Source: Blastomussa wellsi | Taxonomy: Eukaryota; Cnidaria; Anthozoa; Scleractinia; Plerogyridae | Reading direction: 5' to 3' | Assembly (NCBI GenBank): GCA_947652115.1 | Contig: OX393572.1 | Coordinates: forward strand, 15,139,862 to 15,203,861 | Length of the DNA: 64,000 nt | In this document: in pieces, positions 13,801 to 29,100 of the stretch | Position numbering within the stretch: the stretch's first letter is position 1 | Layout: each line of letters opens with the position of its first letter | Notes under the pieces: model-generated | Told to the model about the DNA's origin: nothing | The model's input: the letters and a program-made list of their open reading frames with translations, nothing else | Databases searched by the model: none | Position numbers and translations under genes: made by a program

Positions 13801-16800
13801 TTGAAAATCGTGTCATTTCTCCGCCAATTGAGCTTTTTTCAAGCGGTTTTCGGCTGAAATGAAAACTAGGTCGGCTACTGAGTAAATCCATACCAATTAG
13901 ACTGAAATCTGAGAGGTTCAAAAAATTTGAAAATTTTCCTATGGTCCCCCCTTGGAAAAAAGTCAAAAATTGGCCATTTTGGGCACTTTTTAAAATCGCA
14001 TCATTTCTCAACCAGTGGAGCTTTTTTCAAGCGGTTCTTTGCAACATTAAATACAAGGATGGCTGCTGAGTCCATCCATACCAAGTAGGCTAAGATCGGA
14101 CAAGTAGTTTCTATTTTATAGCCTTCCAAAGTCGAGCTAAAAAATCGGCCGATTTTGAAAATCTTCCTATGGTCCGCCCTATGAAAGTGGCCATTTTGAA
14201 AATCGTGTCATTTCTCCGCCAATTGAGCTTTTTTCAAGCGGTTTTCGGCTGAAATGAAAACTAGGCCGGCTACTGAGTAAATCCATACCAATTAGATTGA
14301 AATCTGAGAGATTCAAAAAATTTGAAAATTTTCCTATGGTCCCCCCTTGGAAAAAAGTCAAAAGTTGGCCATTTTTGGCAATTTCTAAAATCGCAACATT
14401 TCTCAGCCAGTGGAGCTTTTTTCAAGCGGTTTTTTGCAAGATTAAATACAAGGATAGTTGCTGAGTCCATCCATACCAAGTAGACTAAGATCGGACAAGT
14501 AGTTTCTATTTTAGAGCCTTCCAAATTCGAGCTAAAAAATCGGCCGATTTTGAAAAATTTCCTATGGTCCCCCTTATGAAAGTGGCCATTTTGAAAATCG
14601 TGTCATTTCTCCGCCAATTGAGCTTTTTTCAAGCGGTTTTCGGCTGAAATGAAAACTAGGCCGGCTACTGAGTAAATCCATACCAATTAGACTGAAATCT
14701 GAGAGGTCCAAAAAATTTGAAAATTTTCCTATGGTCCCCCCTTGGACAAAAGTCAAAAATTGGCCATTTTGGGCACTTTTGAAAATCGAATCATTTCTCA
14801 GCCAGTGGAGCTTTTTTCAAACGGATTTTTGCATTATTAAATACAAGGATAGTATCTGAGTCCATCCATACTAAGTAGGCTAAGATTGGACAAGTAGTTT
14901 CTATTTTAGAGTCTTCAAAAGTCGAGCTAAAAAATCGGCCGATTTTGAAAAATTTCCTATGGTCCGCCCTATGAAAGTGGCCATTTTGAAAATCGTGTCA
15001 TTTCTCCGCCAATTGAGCTTTTTTCAAGCGGTTTTCGGCTGAAATGAAAACTAGGCCGGCTACTGAGTAAATCCATACCAATTAGACTGAAATATGAGAG
15101 GATCAAAAAATTTGTAAATTTTCCTATTGTCCCCCCTTGGAAAAAAGTCAAAAATTGGCCATTTTTAACAATTTCTAAAATCGCATCATTTCTCAGCCAG
15201 TGGACCTTTTTTCAAGCGGTTTTTTGCACGATTAAATACAAGGATAGTTGCTGAGTCCATCCATACAAGGTAGGCTAAGATCGCACAAGTAGTTTCTATT
15301 TTAGAGCCTTCCAAAGTCGAGCTAAAAAATCGGCCGATTTTGAAAAATTTCCTATGGTCCCCCTTATGAAAGTGGCCATTTTGAAAATCGTGTCATTTCT
15401 CCGCCAATTGAGCTTTTTTCAAGCGGTTTTCGGCTGAAATGAAAACTAGGCCGGCTACTGAGTAAATACATACCAATTAGACTGAAATCTGAGAGGTTCA
15501 AAAAATTTGAAAATTTTCCTATGGTCCCCCCCTTCGAAAAAAATCAAAAATTGGCCATTTTAAGCACTTTTAAAAATCGCAACATTTCTCAGCAAGTGGA
15601 GCTTCTTTCAACCAGTTTTCTGCAAGATTAAATTGTAGGAGAGTTGCCAAGTCCATCCATACCAAGTAGGCTAAGATCGAACAAGTAGTTTCTATTTTAC
15701 AGCCTTCCAAAGTCGAGCTAAAAAATCGTCCGATTTTGAAAAATTTCCTATGGTCCCCCCTATCAAAGTGGCCATTTTGAAAATCGTGTCATTTCTCCGC
15801 CAATTGAGCTTTTTTTAAGCGGATTTTTGCATGATTAAATACAAGGATAGTATCTGAGTCCATCCATACTAAGAAGGCTAAGATCGAACAAGTAGTTTCT
15901 ATTTTAAATCCTTCCAAAGTCGAGGTAAAAAATCGGCCGATTTTGAAAAATTTCCTATGGTCCGCCCTATGAAAGTGCCCATTTTGAAAATCGTGTGATT
16001 TCTCCGCTAATTGAGCTTTTTTCAAGCGGTTTTCGGCTGAAATGAAAACTAGGCCGGCTACTGAGTAAATCCATACCAATTAGACTGAAATCTGAGAGGT
16101 TCAAGAAATTTTAAAATTTTCCTATGGTCCCCCCTTTGAAAAAAGTCAAAAATTGGCCATTTTGGGCACTTTTGAAAATCGCATCATTTCTCAGCCAGTG
16201 GAGCTTTTTTCAAGCGGATTTTTGCATTATTAAATACAAGGATAGTATCTGAGTCCATCCATACTAAGTAGGCTAAGATCGAACAAGTAGTTTCTATTTT
16301 AGAGTCTTCAAAAGTCGAGCTAAAAAATCGGCCGATTTTGAAAAATTTCCTATGGTCCGCCCTATGAAAGTGGCCATTTTGAAAATCGTGTCATTTCTCC
16401 GCCAATTGAGCTTTTTTCAAGCGGTTTTCGGCTGAAATGAAAACTAGGCCGGCTACTGAGTAAATCCATACCAATTAGACTGAAATATGAGAGGATCAAA
16501 AAATTTGAAAATTTTCCTATGGTCCCCCCTTGGAAAAAAGTCAAAAATTGGCCATTTTTAACAATTTCTAAAATCGCATCATTTCTCAGCAAGTGGAGCT
16601 TTTTTCAACCGGTTTTCTGCACCGTTAAATACTAGGATAGTTGCCGAGTCCATCCATACCAAGTAGGCTAAGATCGGACAAGTAGTTTCTATTTTACAGC
16701 CTTCCAAATTCGAGCTAAAAAATCGACCGATTTTGAAAAATTTCCTATGGTCCCCCCTATGAAAGTGGCCATTTTGAAAATCGTGTCATTTCTCCGCCAA

Positions 16801-19520
16801 TTGAGCTTTTTTCAGGCGGTTTTCGGCTGAAATGAAAACTAGGCCGGCTACTGAGTAAATTCATACCAATTAGACTGAAATCTGAGAGGTTCAAAAAATT
16901 TGAAAATTTTCCTATGGTCCCCCCTTGGAAAAAAGTCAAAAATTGGCCATTTTGGGAACTTCTTAAAATCGCATCATTTCTCAGCCAGTAGAGCTTTTTT
17001 CAAGCGGCTCTTTGCAACATTAAATACAAGGATAGTTGCTGAGTCCATCCATACCAAGTAGGCTAAGATCGGACAAGTAGTTTCTATTTTAGATCCTTCC
17101 AAAGTCGAGCTAAAAAATCGGCCGATTTTGAAAAATTTCCTATGGTCCCCCCTATCAAAGTGGCCATTTTTAAAATCGTGTCATTTCTCCGCCAATTGAG
17201 CTTTTTTCAAGCGGTTTTCGGCTGAAATGAAAACTAGGCCGGCTACTGAGTAAATCCATACCAATTAGACTGAAATCTGAGAGGTTCAAAAAATTTGAAA
17301 ATTTTCCTATGGTCCCCCCTTGGAAAAAAGTCAAAAATTGGCCATTTTGGGCACTTTTGAAAATCGCATCATTTCTTAGCTACTGGAGCTTTTTTCAAGC
17401 GGTTTTTTGCATGATGAAATACAAGGATAGTAGCTGAGTCCATTTATACCAAGTAGGCTAAGATCGGACAAGTAGTTTCTATTTTAGAGCCTTCCAAATT
17501 CGAGCTAAAAAATCGGCCGATTTTGAAAAATTTCCTATGGTCCGCCCTATGAAAGTGCCCATTTTGAAAATCGTGTGATTTCTCCGCTAATTGAGCTTTT
17601 TTCAAGCGGATTTCGGCTGAAATGAAAACTAGGCCGGCTACTGAGTAAATCCATACCAATTAGACTAAAATCTGAGAGGTTCAAGAAATTTTAAAATTTT
17701 CCTATGGTCCCCCCTTGGAAAAAAGTCAAAAATTGGCCATTTTGGGCACTTTGGAAAATCGCAAATTTCTCAGCCAGTGGAGCTTTTTTCAAGCGGTTTT
17801 TTGCACGATTAAATACAAGGATAGTTGCTGAGTCCATCCATACCTAGTAGGCTAAGATTGGACAAGCAGTTTCTATTTTAGATCCTTCCAAAGTCGAGCT
17901 AAAAAATCGGCCGATTTTGAAAAATTTCCTATGGTCCGCCCTATGAAAGTGGCTATTTTGAAAATCGTGTCATTTCTCCGCCAATTGAGCTTTTTTCAAG
18001 CGGTTTTCGGCTGAAATGAAAACTAGGCCGGCTACTGAGTAAATCCATACCAATTAGACTGAAATCTGAGAGGTTCAAAAAATTTGAAAATTTTCCTATG
18101 GTCCCCCTTGGAAAAAAGTCAAAAATTGGCCATTTTGGGCACTTTTGAAAATCGCATCATTTCTCAGCCAGTGGAGCTTTTTTCAAGCGGATTTTTGCAT
18201 GGTTAAATACAAGGATAGTTGCTGAGTCTATCCATACTAAATAGGCTAAGATCGAACAAGTAGTTTCTATTTTAGAGCCTTCCAAAGTCGAGCTAAAAAA
18301 TCGGAAGATTTTGAAAAATTTCCTATGGTCCGCCCTAAGAAAGTGGCCATTTTGAAAATCGTGTCATTTCTCCGCCAATTGAGCTTTTTTCAAGCGGTTT
18401 TCGGCTGAAATGAAAACTAGGCCGGCTACTGAGTAAATCCATACCAATTAGACTCAAATATGAGAGGATCAAAAAATTTGAAAATTTTCCTATGGTCCCC
18501 CTTTGGAGAAAAGTCAAAAATTGGCCATTTTTAACAATTTCTAAAATCGCATCATTTCTCAGCCAGTGGAGCTTTTTTCAAGCGGTTTTTTGTACGATTA
18601 AATACAAGGATAGTTGCTGAGTCCATCCATACCAAGTAGGCTAAGATCGGACAAGTAGTTTCTATTTTAGAGTCTTCCAAATTCGAGCTAAAAAATCGGC
18701 CGATTTTCAAAAATTTCCTATGGTCCCCCTTATGAAAGTGGCCATTTTGAAAATTGTGTCATTTCTCCGCCAATTGAGCTCTTTTCAAGCGGTTTTCGGC
18801 TGAAATGAAAACTAGGCCGGCTACTGAGTAAATCCATACCAATTAGACTGAAATCTGAGAGGTTCAAAAAATTTGAAAATTTTCCTATGGTCCCCCTTTG
18901 GAAAAAAGTCAAAAATTGGCCATTTTGGGCACTTTTGAAAATCGCATCATTTCTCAGCCAGTGGAGCTTTTTTCAAGCGGTTCTTTTCATGATTAAATAC
19001 AAGGATAGTTCCTGAGTCCATCCATACCAAGTAGGCTAAGATCGGACAAGTAGTTTCTATTTTAGATCCTTCCAAAGTCGAGCTAAAAAATCGGCCGATT
19101 TTGAAAAATTTCCTATGGTCCGCTTTATGAAAGTGCCCATTTTGAAAATCGTGTGATTTCTCCGCCAATTGAGCCTTTTTTCAAGCGGTTTTCGGCTGAA
19201 ATGAAAACTAGGCCGGCTACTGAGTAAATCCATACCAATTATACTGAAATCTGAGAGGTTCAAGAAATTTGAAAATTTTCCTATGGTCCCCCCTTGGAAA
19301 AAAGTCAAAAATTGGCCATTTTGGGCACTTTTAAAAATCGCATCATTTCTCAGCCAGTGGAGCTTTTTTCAAGCGGATTTTTGCATGATTAAATATAAGG
19401 ATAGTATCTGAGTCCATCCATACTAAGTAGGCTAAGATCGAACAAGTAGTTTCTATTTTAGAGTCTTCAAAAGTCGAGCTAAAAAATCGGCCGATTTTGA
19501 AAAATTTCTTATGGTCCGCC

Positions 19521-19875
19521 CTATGAAAGTGGCCATTTTGAAAATCGTGTCATTTCTCCGCCAATTGAGCTTTTTTCAAGCGGTTTTCGGCTGAAATGAA
19601 AACTAGGCCGGCTACTGAGTAAATCCATACCAATTAGACTGAAATATGAGAGGATCAAAAAATTTGAAAATTTTCCTATGGTCCCCCCTTGGAAAAAAGT
19701 CAAAAATTTGCCATTTTTAACAATTTCTAAAATCGTGTCATTTCTCCGCCAATTGAGCTTTTTTCAAGCGGTTTTCGGCTGAAATGAAAACTAGGTCGGC
19801 TACTGAGTAAATCCATACCAATTAGACTGAAATATGAGAGGATCAAAAAATTTGAAAAATTTCCTATGGTCCCCC
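19521..19875. repeat. Short 355-bp satellite unit with an A/B chimeric half
   Basis: Unit starts in the main array are 394-396 bp apart except here. An A half (19,563-19,750) ends like a B half, with GTGTCATTTCTCCGCC. It is followed by a 167-bp half (19,751-19,917) that starts as A and ends as B, without the B-specific palindrome segment. This is what an unequal exchange between A and B at shared sequence would leave. Confidence 0.85.
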
Positions 19876-22800
19876 TTATGAAAGTGGCCATTTTGAAAAT
19901 CGTGTCATTTCTCCGCCAAGTGAGCTTTTTTCAAGCGGTTTTCGGCTGAAATGAAAACTAGGCCGGCTACTGAGTAAATCCATACCAATTAGACTGAAAT
20001 CTGAGAGATTCAAAAAATTTGAAAATTTTCGTATAATCCCCCCTTGGAAAAAAGTCAAAAATTGGCCATTTTTAACAATTTCTAAAATCGAATCATTTCT
20101 CAGCCAGTGGAGCTTTTTTCAAGCGGTTTTTTGCACGATTAAATACAAGGATAGTTGCTGAGTCCATCCATACCAAGTAGGCTAAGATCGCACAAGTAGT
20201 TTCTATTTTACAGCCTTCCAAAGTCGAGCTAAAAAATCGGCCGATTTTGAAAAATTTCCTATGGTCCCCCTTATGAAAGTGGCCATTTTGAAAATCGTGT
20301 CATTTCTCCGCCAATTGAGCTTTTTTCAAGCGGTTTTCGGCTGAAATGAAAACTAGGCCGGCTACTGAGTAAATCCATACCAATTAGACTCAAATATGAG
20401 AGGATCAAAAAATTTGAAAATTTTCCTATGGTCCCCCTTTGGAGAAAAGTCAAAAATTGGCCATTTTTAACAATTTCTAAAATCGCATCATTTCTCAGCC
20501 AGTGGAGCTTTTTTCAAGCGGTTTTTTGTACGATTAAATACAAGGATAGTTGCTGAGTCCATCCATACCAAGTAGGCTAAGATCGGACAAGTAGTTTCTA
20601 TTTTAGAGTCTTCCAAATTCGAGCTAAAAAATCGGCCGATTTTCAAAAATTTCCTATGGTCCCCCTTATGAAAGTGGCCATTTTGAAAATCGTGTCATTT
20701 CTCCGCCAAGTGAGCTTTTTTCAAGCGGTTTTCGGCTGAAATGAAAACTAGGCCGGCTACTGAGTAAATCCATACCAATTAGACTGAAATCTGAGAGGTT
20801 CAAAAAATTTGAAAATTTTCCGATGGTCCCCCTTTGGAAAAAAGTCAAAAATTGGCCATTTTGGGCACTTTTGAAAATCGCATCATTTCTCAGCCAGTGG
20901 AGCTTTTTTCAAGCGGATTTTTGCATGATTAAATATAAGGATAGTTGCTGAGTCCATCCATACCAAGTAGGCTAAGATCGGACAAGTAGTTTCTATTTTA
21001 GATCCTTCCAAAGTCGAGCTAAAAAATTGGCCGATTTTGAAAAATTTCCTATGGTCCGCCCTATCAAAGTGCCCATTTTGAAAATCGTGTGATTTCTCCG
21101 CTAATTGAGCTTTTTTCAAGCGGTTTTCGGCTGAAATGAAAACTAGGCCGGCTACTGAGTAAATCCATACCAATTAGACTGAAATCTGAGAGGTTCAAGA
21201 AATTTTAAAATTTTCCTATGGTCCCCCCTTGGAAAAAAGTCAAAAATATGCCATTTTGGGCACTTTTGAAAATCGCATCATTTCTCAGCCAGTGGAGCTT
21301 TTTTCAAGCGGATTTTTGCATCATTAAATACAAGGATAGTATCTGAGTCCATCCATACTAAGTAGGCTAAGATCGAACAAGTAGTTTCTATTTTAGAGTC
21401 TTCAAAAGTCGAGCTAAAAAATCGGCCGATTTTGAAAAATTTCCTATGGTCCGCCCTATGAAAGTGGCCATTTTGAAAATCGTGTCATTTCTCCGCCAAT
21501 TGAGCTTTTTTCAAGCGGTTTTCGGCTGAAATGAAAACTAGGCCGGCTACTGAGTAAATCCATACAAATAAGACTGAAATATGAGAGGATCAAAAAATTT
21601 GAAAATTTTCCTATGGTCCCCCCTTGGAAAAAAGTCAAAAATTGGCCATTTTTAACAATTTCTAAAATAGCATCATTTCTCAGCCAGTAGAGCTTTTTTC
21701 AAGCGGTTTTTTGCACGATTAAATACAAGGATAGTTGCTGAGTCCATCCATACCAAGTAGGCTAAGATCGAACAAGTAGTTTCTATTTTACAGCCTTCCA
21801 AAGTCGACCTAAAAAATCGTCCGATTTTGAAAAATTTCCTATGGTCCCCCCTATCAAAGTGGCCATTTTGAAAATCGTGTCATTTCTCCGCCAATTGACC
21901 TTTTTTCAAGCGGTTTTCGGCTGAAATGAAAACCAACCCGGCTATTGAGTAAATCTATAACAATTAGACTGAAATCTGAGAGGTTCAAAAAATTTGAAAA
22001 TTTTCCTATGGTCCCCCCTTGGAAAAAAGTCAAAAATTGGCCATTTTGGGCACTTTTGAAAATCGCAACATTTCTCAGCCAGTGGAGCTTTTTTCAAGCG
22101 GTTTTTTCCACGATTAAATACAAGGATAGTTGCTGAGTACATCCATACCAAGTAGGCTAGAATTGGACAAGCAGTTTCTATTTTAGATCCTTCCAAAGTC
22201 GAGCTAAAAAATCGGCCGATTTTGAAAAATTTCCTATAGTCCGCCCTATGAAAGTGGCTATTTTGAAAATCGTGTCATTTCTCCGCCAATTGAGCTTTTT
22301 TCAAGCGGTTTTCGGCTGAAATGAAAACTAGGCCGGCTACTGAGTAAATCCATACCAATTAGACTGAAATCTGAGAGGTTCAAAAAATTTGAAAAGTTTC
22401 CTATGGTCCCCTTTTGGAAAAAAGTCAAAAATTGGCCATTTTGGGCACTTTTCAAAATCGCATCATTTCTCAGCCAGTGGAGCTTTTTTCAAGCGGTTCT
22501 TTTCATGATTAAATACAAGGATAGTTGCTGAGTCCATCCATACCAAGTAGGCTAAGATCGGACAAGTAGTTTCTATTTTAGAGCCTTCCAAAGTCGAGCT
22601 AAAAAATCGGCCGATTTTGAAAAATTTCCTATGGTCCGCCCTATGAAAGTGCCCATTTTGAAAATCGTGTGATTTCTCCGCCAATTGAGCTTTTTTCAAG
22701 CGGTTTTCGGCTGAAATGAAAACTAGGCCGGCTACTAAGTAAATTCATACCAATTAGACTGAAATCTGAGAGGTTCAAAAAATTTGAAAATTTTCCTATG

Positions 22801-25800
22801 GTCCCCCCTTGGAAAAAAGTCCAAAATTGGCCATTTTGGGAACTTCTTAAAAGCGCATCATTTCTCAGCCAGTAGAGCTTTTTTCAAGCGGCTCTTTGCA
22901 ACATTAAATACAAGGATAGTTGCTGAGTCCATCCATACCAAGTAGGCTAAGATCGGACAAGTAGTTTCTATTTTACAGCCTTCCAAATTCGAGCTAAAAA
23001 ATCGACCGATTTTGAAAAATTTCCTATGGTCCCCCCTATGAAAGTGGCCATTTTGAAAATCGTGTCATTTCTCCGCCAATTGAGCTTTTTTCAGGCGGTT
23101 TTCGGCTGAAATGAAAACTAGGCCGGCTACTGAGTAAATTCATACCAATTAGACTGAAATCTGAGAGGTTCAAAAAATTTGAAAATTTTCCTATCGTCCC
23201 CCCTTGGAAAAAAGTCAAAAATTGGCCATTTTGGGAACTTCTTAAAAGCGCATCATTTCTCAGCCAGTACAGCTTTTTTCAAGCGGCTCTTTGCAACATT
23301 AAATACAAGGATAGTTGCTGAGTCCATCCATACCAAGTAGGCTAAGATCGGACAAGTAGTTTCTATTTTATAGCCTTCCAAAGTCGAGCTAAAAAATCGG
23401 CCGATTTTGAAAAATTTCCTATGGTCCGCCCTATGAAAGTGGCCATTTTGAAAATCGTGTGATTTCTCCGCCAATTGAGCTTTTTTCAAGCGGTTTTCGG
23501 CTGAAATGAAAACTAGGCCGGCTACTGAGTAAATCCATACCAATTAGACTGAAATCTGAGAGGTTCAAAAAATTTGAAAAGTTTCCTATGGTCCCCCCTT
23601 GGAAAAAAGTCAAAAATTGGCCATTTTGGGCACTTTTGAAAATCGCATCATTTCTCAGCCAGTGGAGCTTTTTTCAAGCGGATTTTTCCATGATTAAATA
23701 CAAGGATAGTATCTGAGTCCATCCATACTAAGTAGGCTAAAATCGAACAAGTAGTTTCTATTTTAGAGTCTTCAAAAGTCGAGCTAAAAAATCGGCCGAT
23801 TTTGAAAAATTTCCTATGGTCCGCCCTATGAAAGTGGCCATTTTGAAAATCGTGTCATTTCTCCGCCAATTGAGCTTTTTTCAAGCGGTTTTCGGCTGAA
23901 ATGAAAACTAGGCCGGCTACTGAGTAAATCCATACCAATTAGACTGAAATCTGAGAGGTTCAAAAAATTTGAAAATTTTCCTATAATCCCTTCTTGGAAA
24001 AAAGTTAAAAATTGGCCATTTTAGGCACTTTTAAAAATGGCATCATTTCTCAGCCAGTGGAGCTTTTTTCAAGCTGATTTTTGCACGGTTAAATACAAGA
24101 ATAGTTGCTGAGTCCATCCATACTAAGTAGGCTAAGATCGAACAAGTAGTTTCTATTTTAGAGCCTTCCAAAGTCGAGCTAAAAAATCGGCCGATTTTGA
24201 AAAATTTCCTATGGTCCGCCCTATGAAAGTGGCCATTTTGAAAATCGTGTCATTTCTCCGCCAATCGAGCTTTTTTCAAGCGGTTTTCGGCTGAAATGAA
24301 AACTAGGCCGGCTACTGAGTAAATCCATACCAATTAGACTGAAATATGAGAGGAGTAAAAAATTTGAAAATTTTCCTATGGTCCCCCTTTGGAAAAAAGT
24401 CAAAAATTGGCCATTTTTAACAATTTCTAAAATCGCATCATTTCTCAGCCAGTGGAGCTTTTTTCAAGCGGTTTTTTGTACGATTAAATACAAGGATAGT
24501 TGCTGAGTCCATCCATACCAAGTAGGCTAAGATCGGACAAGTAGTTTCTATTTTAGAGCTTTCCAAAGTCGAGCTAAAAAATCGGCCGATTTTGAAAAAT
24601 TTCCTATTGTCCCCTTTATGAAAGTGGCCATTTTGAAAATCGTGTCATTTCTCCGCCAATTGAGCTTTTTTCAAGCGGTTTTCGGCTGAAATGAAAACTA
24701 GGCCGGCTACTGAGTAAATCAATACCAATTAGACTGAAATCTGAGAGGTTCAAAAAATTTGAAAATTTTCCTATGGTCCCCCCTTGGAAAAAAGTCAAAA
24801 ATTGTTCATTTTGGACACTTTTGAAAATCGCATCATTTCTCAGCCAGTGGAGCCTTTTTCAAGCGGTTCTTTTCATGATTACATACAAGGATAGTTGCTG
24901 AGTCCATCCATACCAAGTAGGCTAAGATCGGACAAGTAGTTTCTATTTTAGATCCTTCCAAAGTCGAGCTAAAAAATCGGCCGATTTTGAAAAATTTCCT
25001 ATGGTCCGCCCTATGAAAGTGCCCATTTTGAAAATCGTGTGATTTCTCCGCCAATTGAGCCTTTTTTCAAGCGGTTTTCGGCTGAAATGAAAACTAGGCC
25101 GGCTACTGAGTAAATCCATACCAATTAGACTGAAATCTGAGAGGTTCAAGAAATTTGAAAATTTTCCTATTGTCCCCCCTTGGAAAAAAGTCAAAAATTG
25201 GCCATTTTGGGCACTTTTGAAAATCGCATCATTTCTCAGCCAGTGGAGCTTTTTTCAAGCCGATTTTTGCATGATTAAATACAAGGATAGTATCTGAGTC
25301 CATCCATACTAAGTAGGCTAAGATCGAACAAGTAGTTTCTATTTTAGAGTCTTCAAAAGTCGAGCTAAAAAATCGGCCGATTTTGAAAAATTTCCTATGG
25401 TCCGCCCTATGAAAGTGGCCATTTTGAAAATCGTGTGATTTCTCCGCCAATTGACCTTTTTTCAAGCGGTTTTCGGCTGAAATGAAAACTAGGCCGGCTA
25501 CTGAGTAAATCCATACCAATTAGACTGAAATATGAGAGGATCAAAAAATTTGAAAATTTTCCTATGGTCCCCCCTTGGAAAAAAGTCAAAAATTGGCCAT
25601 TTTTAAAAATTTCTAAAATCGCATCATTTCTCAGCCAGTGGAGCTTTTTTCAAGCGGTTTTTTGCACGATTAAATACAAGGATAGTTGCTGAGTCCATCC
25701 ATACCAAGTAGGCTAAGATCGCACAAGTAGTTTCTATTTTAGAGCCTTCCAAAGTCGAGCTAAAAAATCGGCCGATTTTGAAAAATTTCCTATTGTCCCC

Positions 25801-26196
25801 CTTATGAAAGTGGCCATTTTGAAAATCGTGTCATTTCTCCGCCAATTGAGCTTTTTTCAAGCGGTTTTCGGCTGAAATGAAAACTAGGCCGGCTACTGAG
25901 TAAATCCATACCAATTAGACTGAAATCTGAGAGGTTCAAAAGATTTGAAAATTTTCCTATGGTCCCCCTTTCGAAAAAAATCAAAAATTGGCCATTTTGG
26001 GCACTTTTAAAAATCGCATCATTTCTCAGCAAGTGGAGCTTCTTTCAACCAGTTTTCTGCACGATTACATTCTAGGATAGTTGCAGAGTCCATCCATACC
26101 AAGTAGGCTAAGATCGAACAAGAAGTTTCTATTTTACAGCCTTCCAAAGTCGAGCTAAAAAATCGTCCGATTTTGAAAAATTTCTTATGGTCCCCA

Positions 26197-29100
26197 CTAT
26201 GAAAGTGGCTATTTTGAAAATCGTGTCATTTCTCCGCCAATTGACCTTTTTTCAAGCGGTTTTCGGCTGAAATGAAAACTAGGCCGGCTATTGAGTAAAT
26301 CTATAACAATTAGACTGAAATCTGAGAGGTTCAAAAAATTTGAAAATTTTCCTATGGTCCCCCCTTGGAAAAAAGTCAAAAATTGGCCATTTTGGGCACT
26401 TTTGAAAATCGCAAATTTCTCAGCCAGTGGAGCTTTTTTCAAGCGGTTTTTTGCACGATTAAATACAAGGGTAGTTGCTGAGTCCATCCATACCAAGTAG
26501 GCTAAGATCGGACAAGTAGTTTCTATTTTAGATCCTTCCAAAGTCGAGCTAAAAAATCAGCCGATTTTGAAAAATTTCCTATGCTCCGCCCTATGAAAGT
26601 GGTCATTTTGAAAATCGTGTCATTTCTCCGCCAATTGAGCTTTTTTCAAGCGGTTTTCGGCTGAAATGAAAACTAGGCCGGCTACTGAGTAAATCCATAC
26701 CAATTAGACTGAAATCTGAGAGGTTCAAAAAATTTGAACATTTTCCTATGGTCCCCCCTTGGAAAAAAGTCAAAAATTGGCCATTTTATGCACTTTTGAA
26801 AATCGCATCATTTCTCAGCCAGTGGAGCTTTTTTCAAGCGGATTTTTCCATGATTAAATACAAGGATAGTATCTGAGTCCATCCATACTAAGTAGGCTAA
26901 GATCGAACAAGTAGTTTCTATTTTAGAGTCTTCAAAAGTCGAGCTGAAAAATCGGCCGATTTTGAAAAATTTCCTATGGTCCGCACTATGAAAGTGGCCA
27001 TTTTGAAAATCGTGGCATTTCTCCGCCAATTGAGAGTTTTTCAAGCGGTTTTCGGCTGAAATGAAAACTAGGCCGGCTACTGAGTAAATCCATACCAATT
27101 AGACTGAAATCTGAGAGGTTCAAAAAATTTGAAAATTTTCCTATGGTCCCCCCTTGCAAAAAAGGCAAAAATTGGCCATTTTTAACAATTTCTAAAATCG
27201 CATCATTTCTCTGCCAGTGGAGCTTTTTTCAAGCGGTTTTTTGTACGATTAAATACAAGGATAGTTGCTGAGTCCATCCATACCAAGTAGGCTAAGATCG
27301 GACAAGTAGTTTCTATTTTAGAGTCTTCCAAATTCGAGCTAAAAAATCGGCCGATTTTCAAAAATTTCCTATGGTCCCCCTTATGAAAGTGGCCATTTTG
27401 AAAATCGTGTCATTTCTCCGCCAAGTGAGCTTTTTTCAAGCGGTTTTCGGCTGAAATGAAAACTAGGCCGGCTACTGAGTAAATCCATACCAATTAGACT
27501 GAAATCTGAGAGGTTCAAAAAATTTGAAAATTTTCCTATGGTCCCCCTTTGGAAAAAAGTCAAAAATTGGCCATTTTAGGCACTTTTAAAAATCGCATCA
27601 TTACTCAGCCAGTGGAGCTTTTTTCAAGCGGATTTTTGCAGGATTAAATACAAGGATAGCATCTGAGTCCATCCATACTAAGTAGGCTAAGATCGAACAA
27701 GTAGTTTCTATTTTAGAGTCTTCAAAAGTCGAGCTAAAAAATCGGCCGATTTTGAAAAATTTCTTTTGGTCCGCCCTATGAAAGTGGCCATTTTGAAAAT
27801 CGTGTCATTTCTCCGCCAATTGTGCTTTTTTCAAGCGGTTTTCGGCTGAAATGAAAACTAGGCCGGCTACTGAGTAAATCCATACCAATTAGACTGAAAT
27901 ATGAGAGGATCAAAAAATTTGAAAATTTTCCTATGGTCCCCCCTTGGAAAAAAGTCAAAAATTTGCCATTTTTAACAATTTCAAAAATCGCATCATTTCT
28001 CAGCCAGTGGAGCTTTTTTCAAGCGGTTTTTTGCACGATTAAATACAAGGACAGTTGCTGAGTCCATCCATACCAAGTAGGCTAAGATCGCACAAGTAGT
28101 TTCTATTTTAGAGCCTTCCAAAGTCGAGCTAAAAAATCGGCCGATTTTGAAAAATTTCCTATGGTCCCCCTTATGAAAGTGGCCATTTTGAAAATCGTGT
28201 CATTTCTCCGCCAATTGACCTTTTTTCAAGCGGTTTTCGGCTGAAATGAAAACTAGGCCGGCTACTGAGTAAATACATACCAATTAGACTTAAATCTGAG
28301 AGGTTCAAAAAATTTGAAAATTTTCCAATGGTCCCCCTTTAGAAAAAAATCAAAAATTGGCCATTTTGGGCACTTTTAAGAATCGCATCATTTCTCAGCA
28401 AGTGGAGCTTCTTTCAACCAGTTTTATGCACGATTAAATTCTAGGATAGTTGCCGAGTCCATCCATACCAAGTAGGCTAAGATCGAACAAGTAGTTTCTA
28501 TTTTACAGCCTTCCAAAGTCGAGCTAAAAAATCGGCCGATTTTGAAAAATTTCTTATGGTCCCCCCTATGAAAGTGGCCATTTTGAAAATCGTGTCATTT
28601 CTCCGCCAATTGAGATTTTTTCAAGCGGTTTTCGGCTGAAATGAAAACTAGGGCGGCTACTGAGTAAATCCATACCAATTAGACTGAAATCTGAGAGGTT
28701 CAAAAAATTTGAAAATTTTCCTATGGTCCCCCCTTGGAAAAAAGTCAAAAATTGGCCATTTTAGGCACTTTTGAAAATCGCATCATTTCTCAGCCAGTGG
28801 AGCTTTTTTCAAGCGGATTTTTGCATGGTTAAATACAAGGATAGTTGCTGAGTCCATCCATACTAAGTAGGCTAAGATCGAACAAGTAGTTTCTATTTTA
28901 GAGTCTTCCAAATTCGAGCTAAAAAATCGGCCGATTTTGAAAAATTTCCTATGGTCCGCCCTATGAAAGTGCCCATTTTGAAAATCGTGTGATTTCTCCG
29001 CCAATTGAGCCTTTTTTCAAGCGGTTTTCGGCTGAAATGAAAACTAGGCCGGCTACTGAGTAAATCCATACCAATTATACTGAAATCTGAGAGGTTCAAG

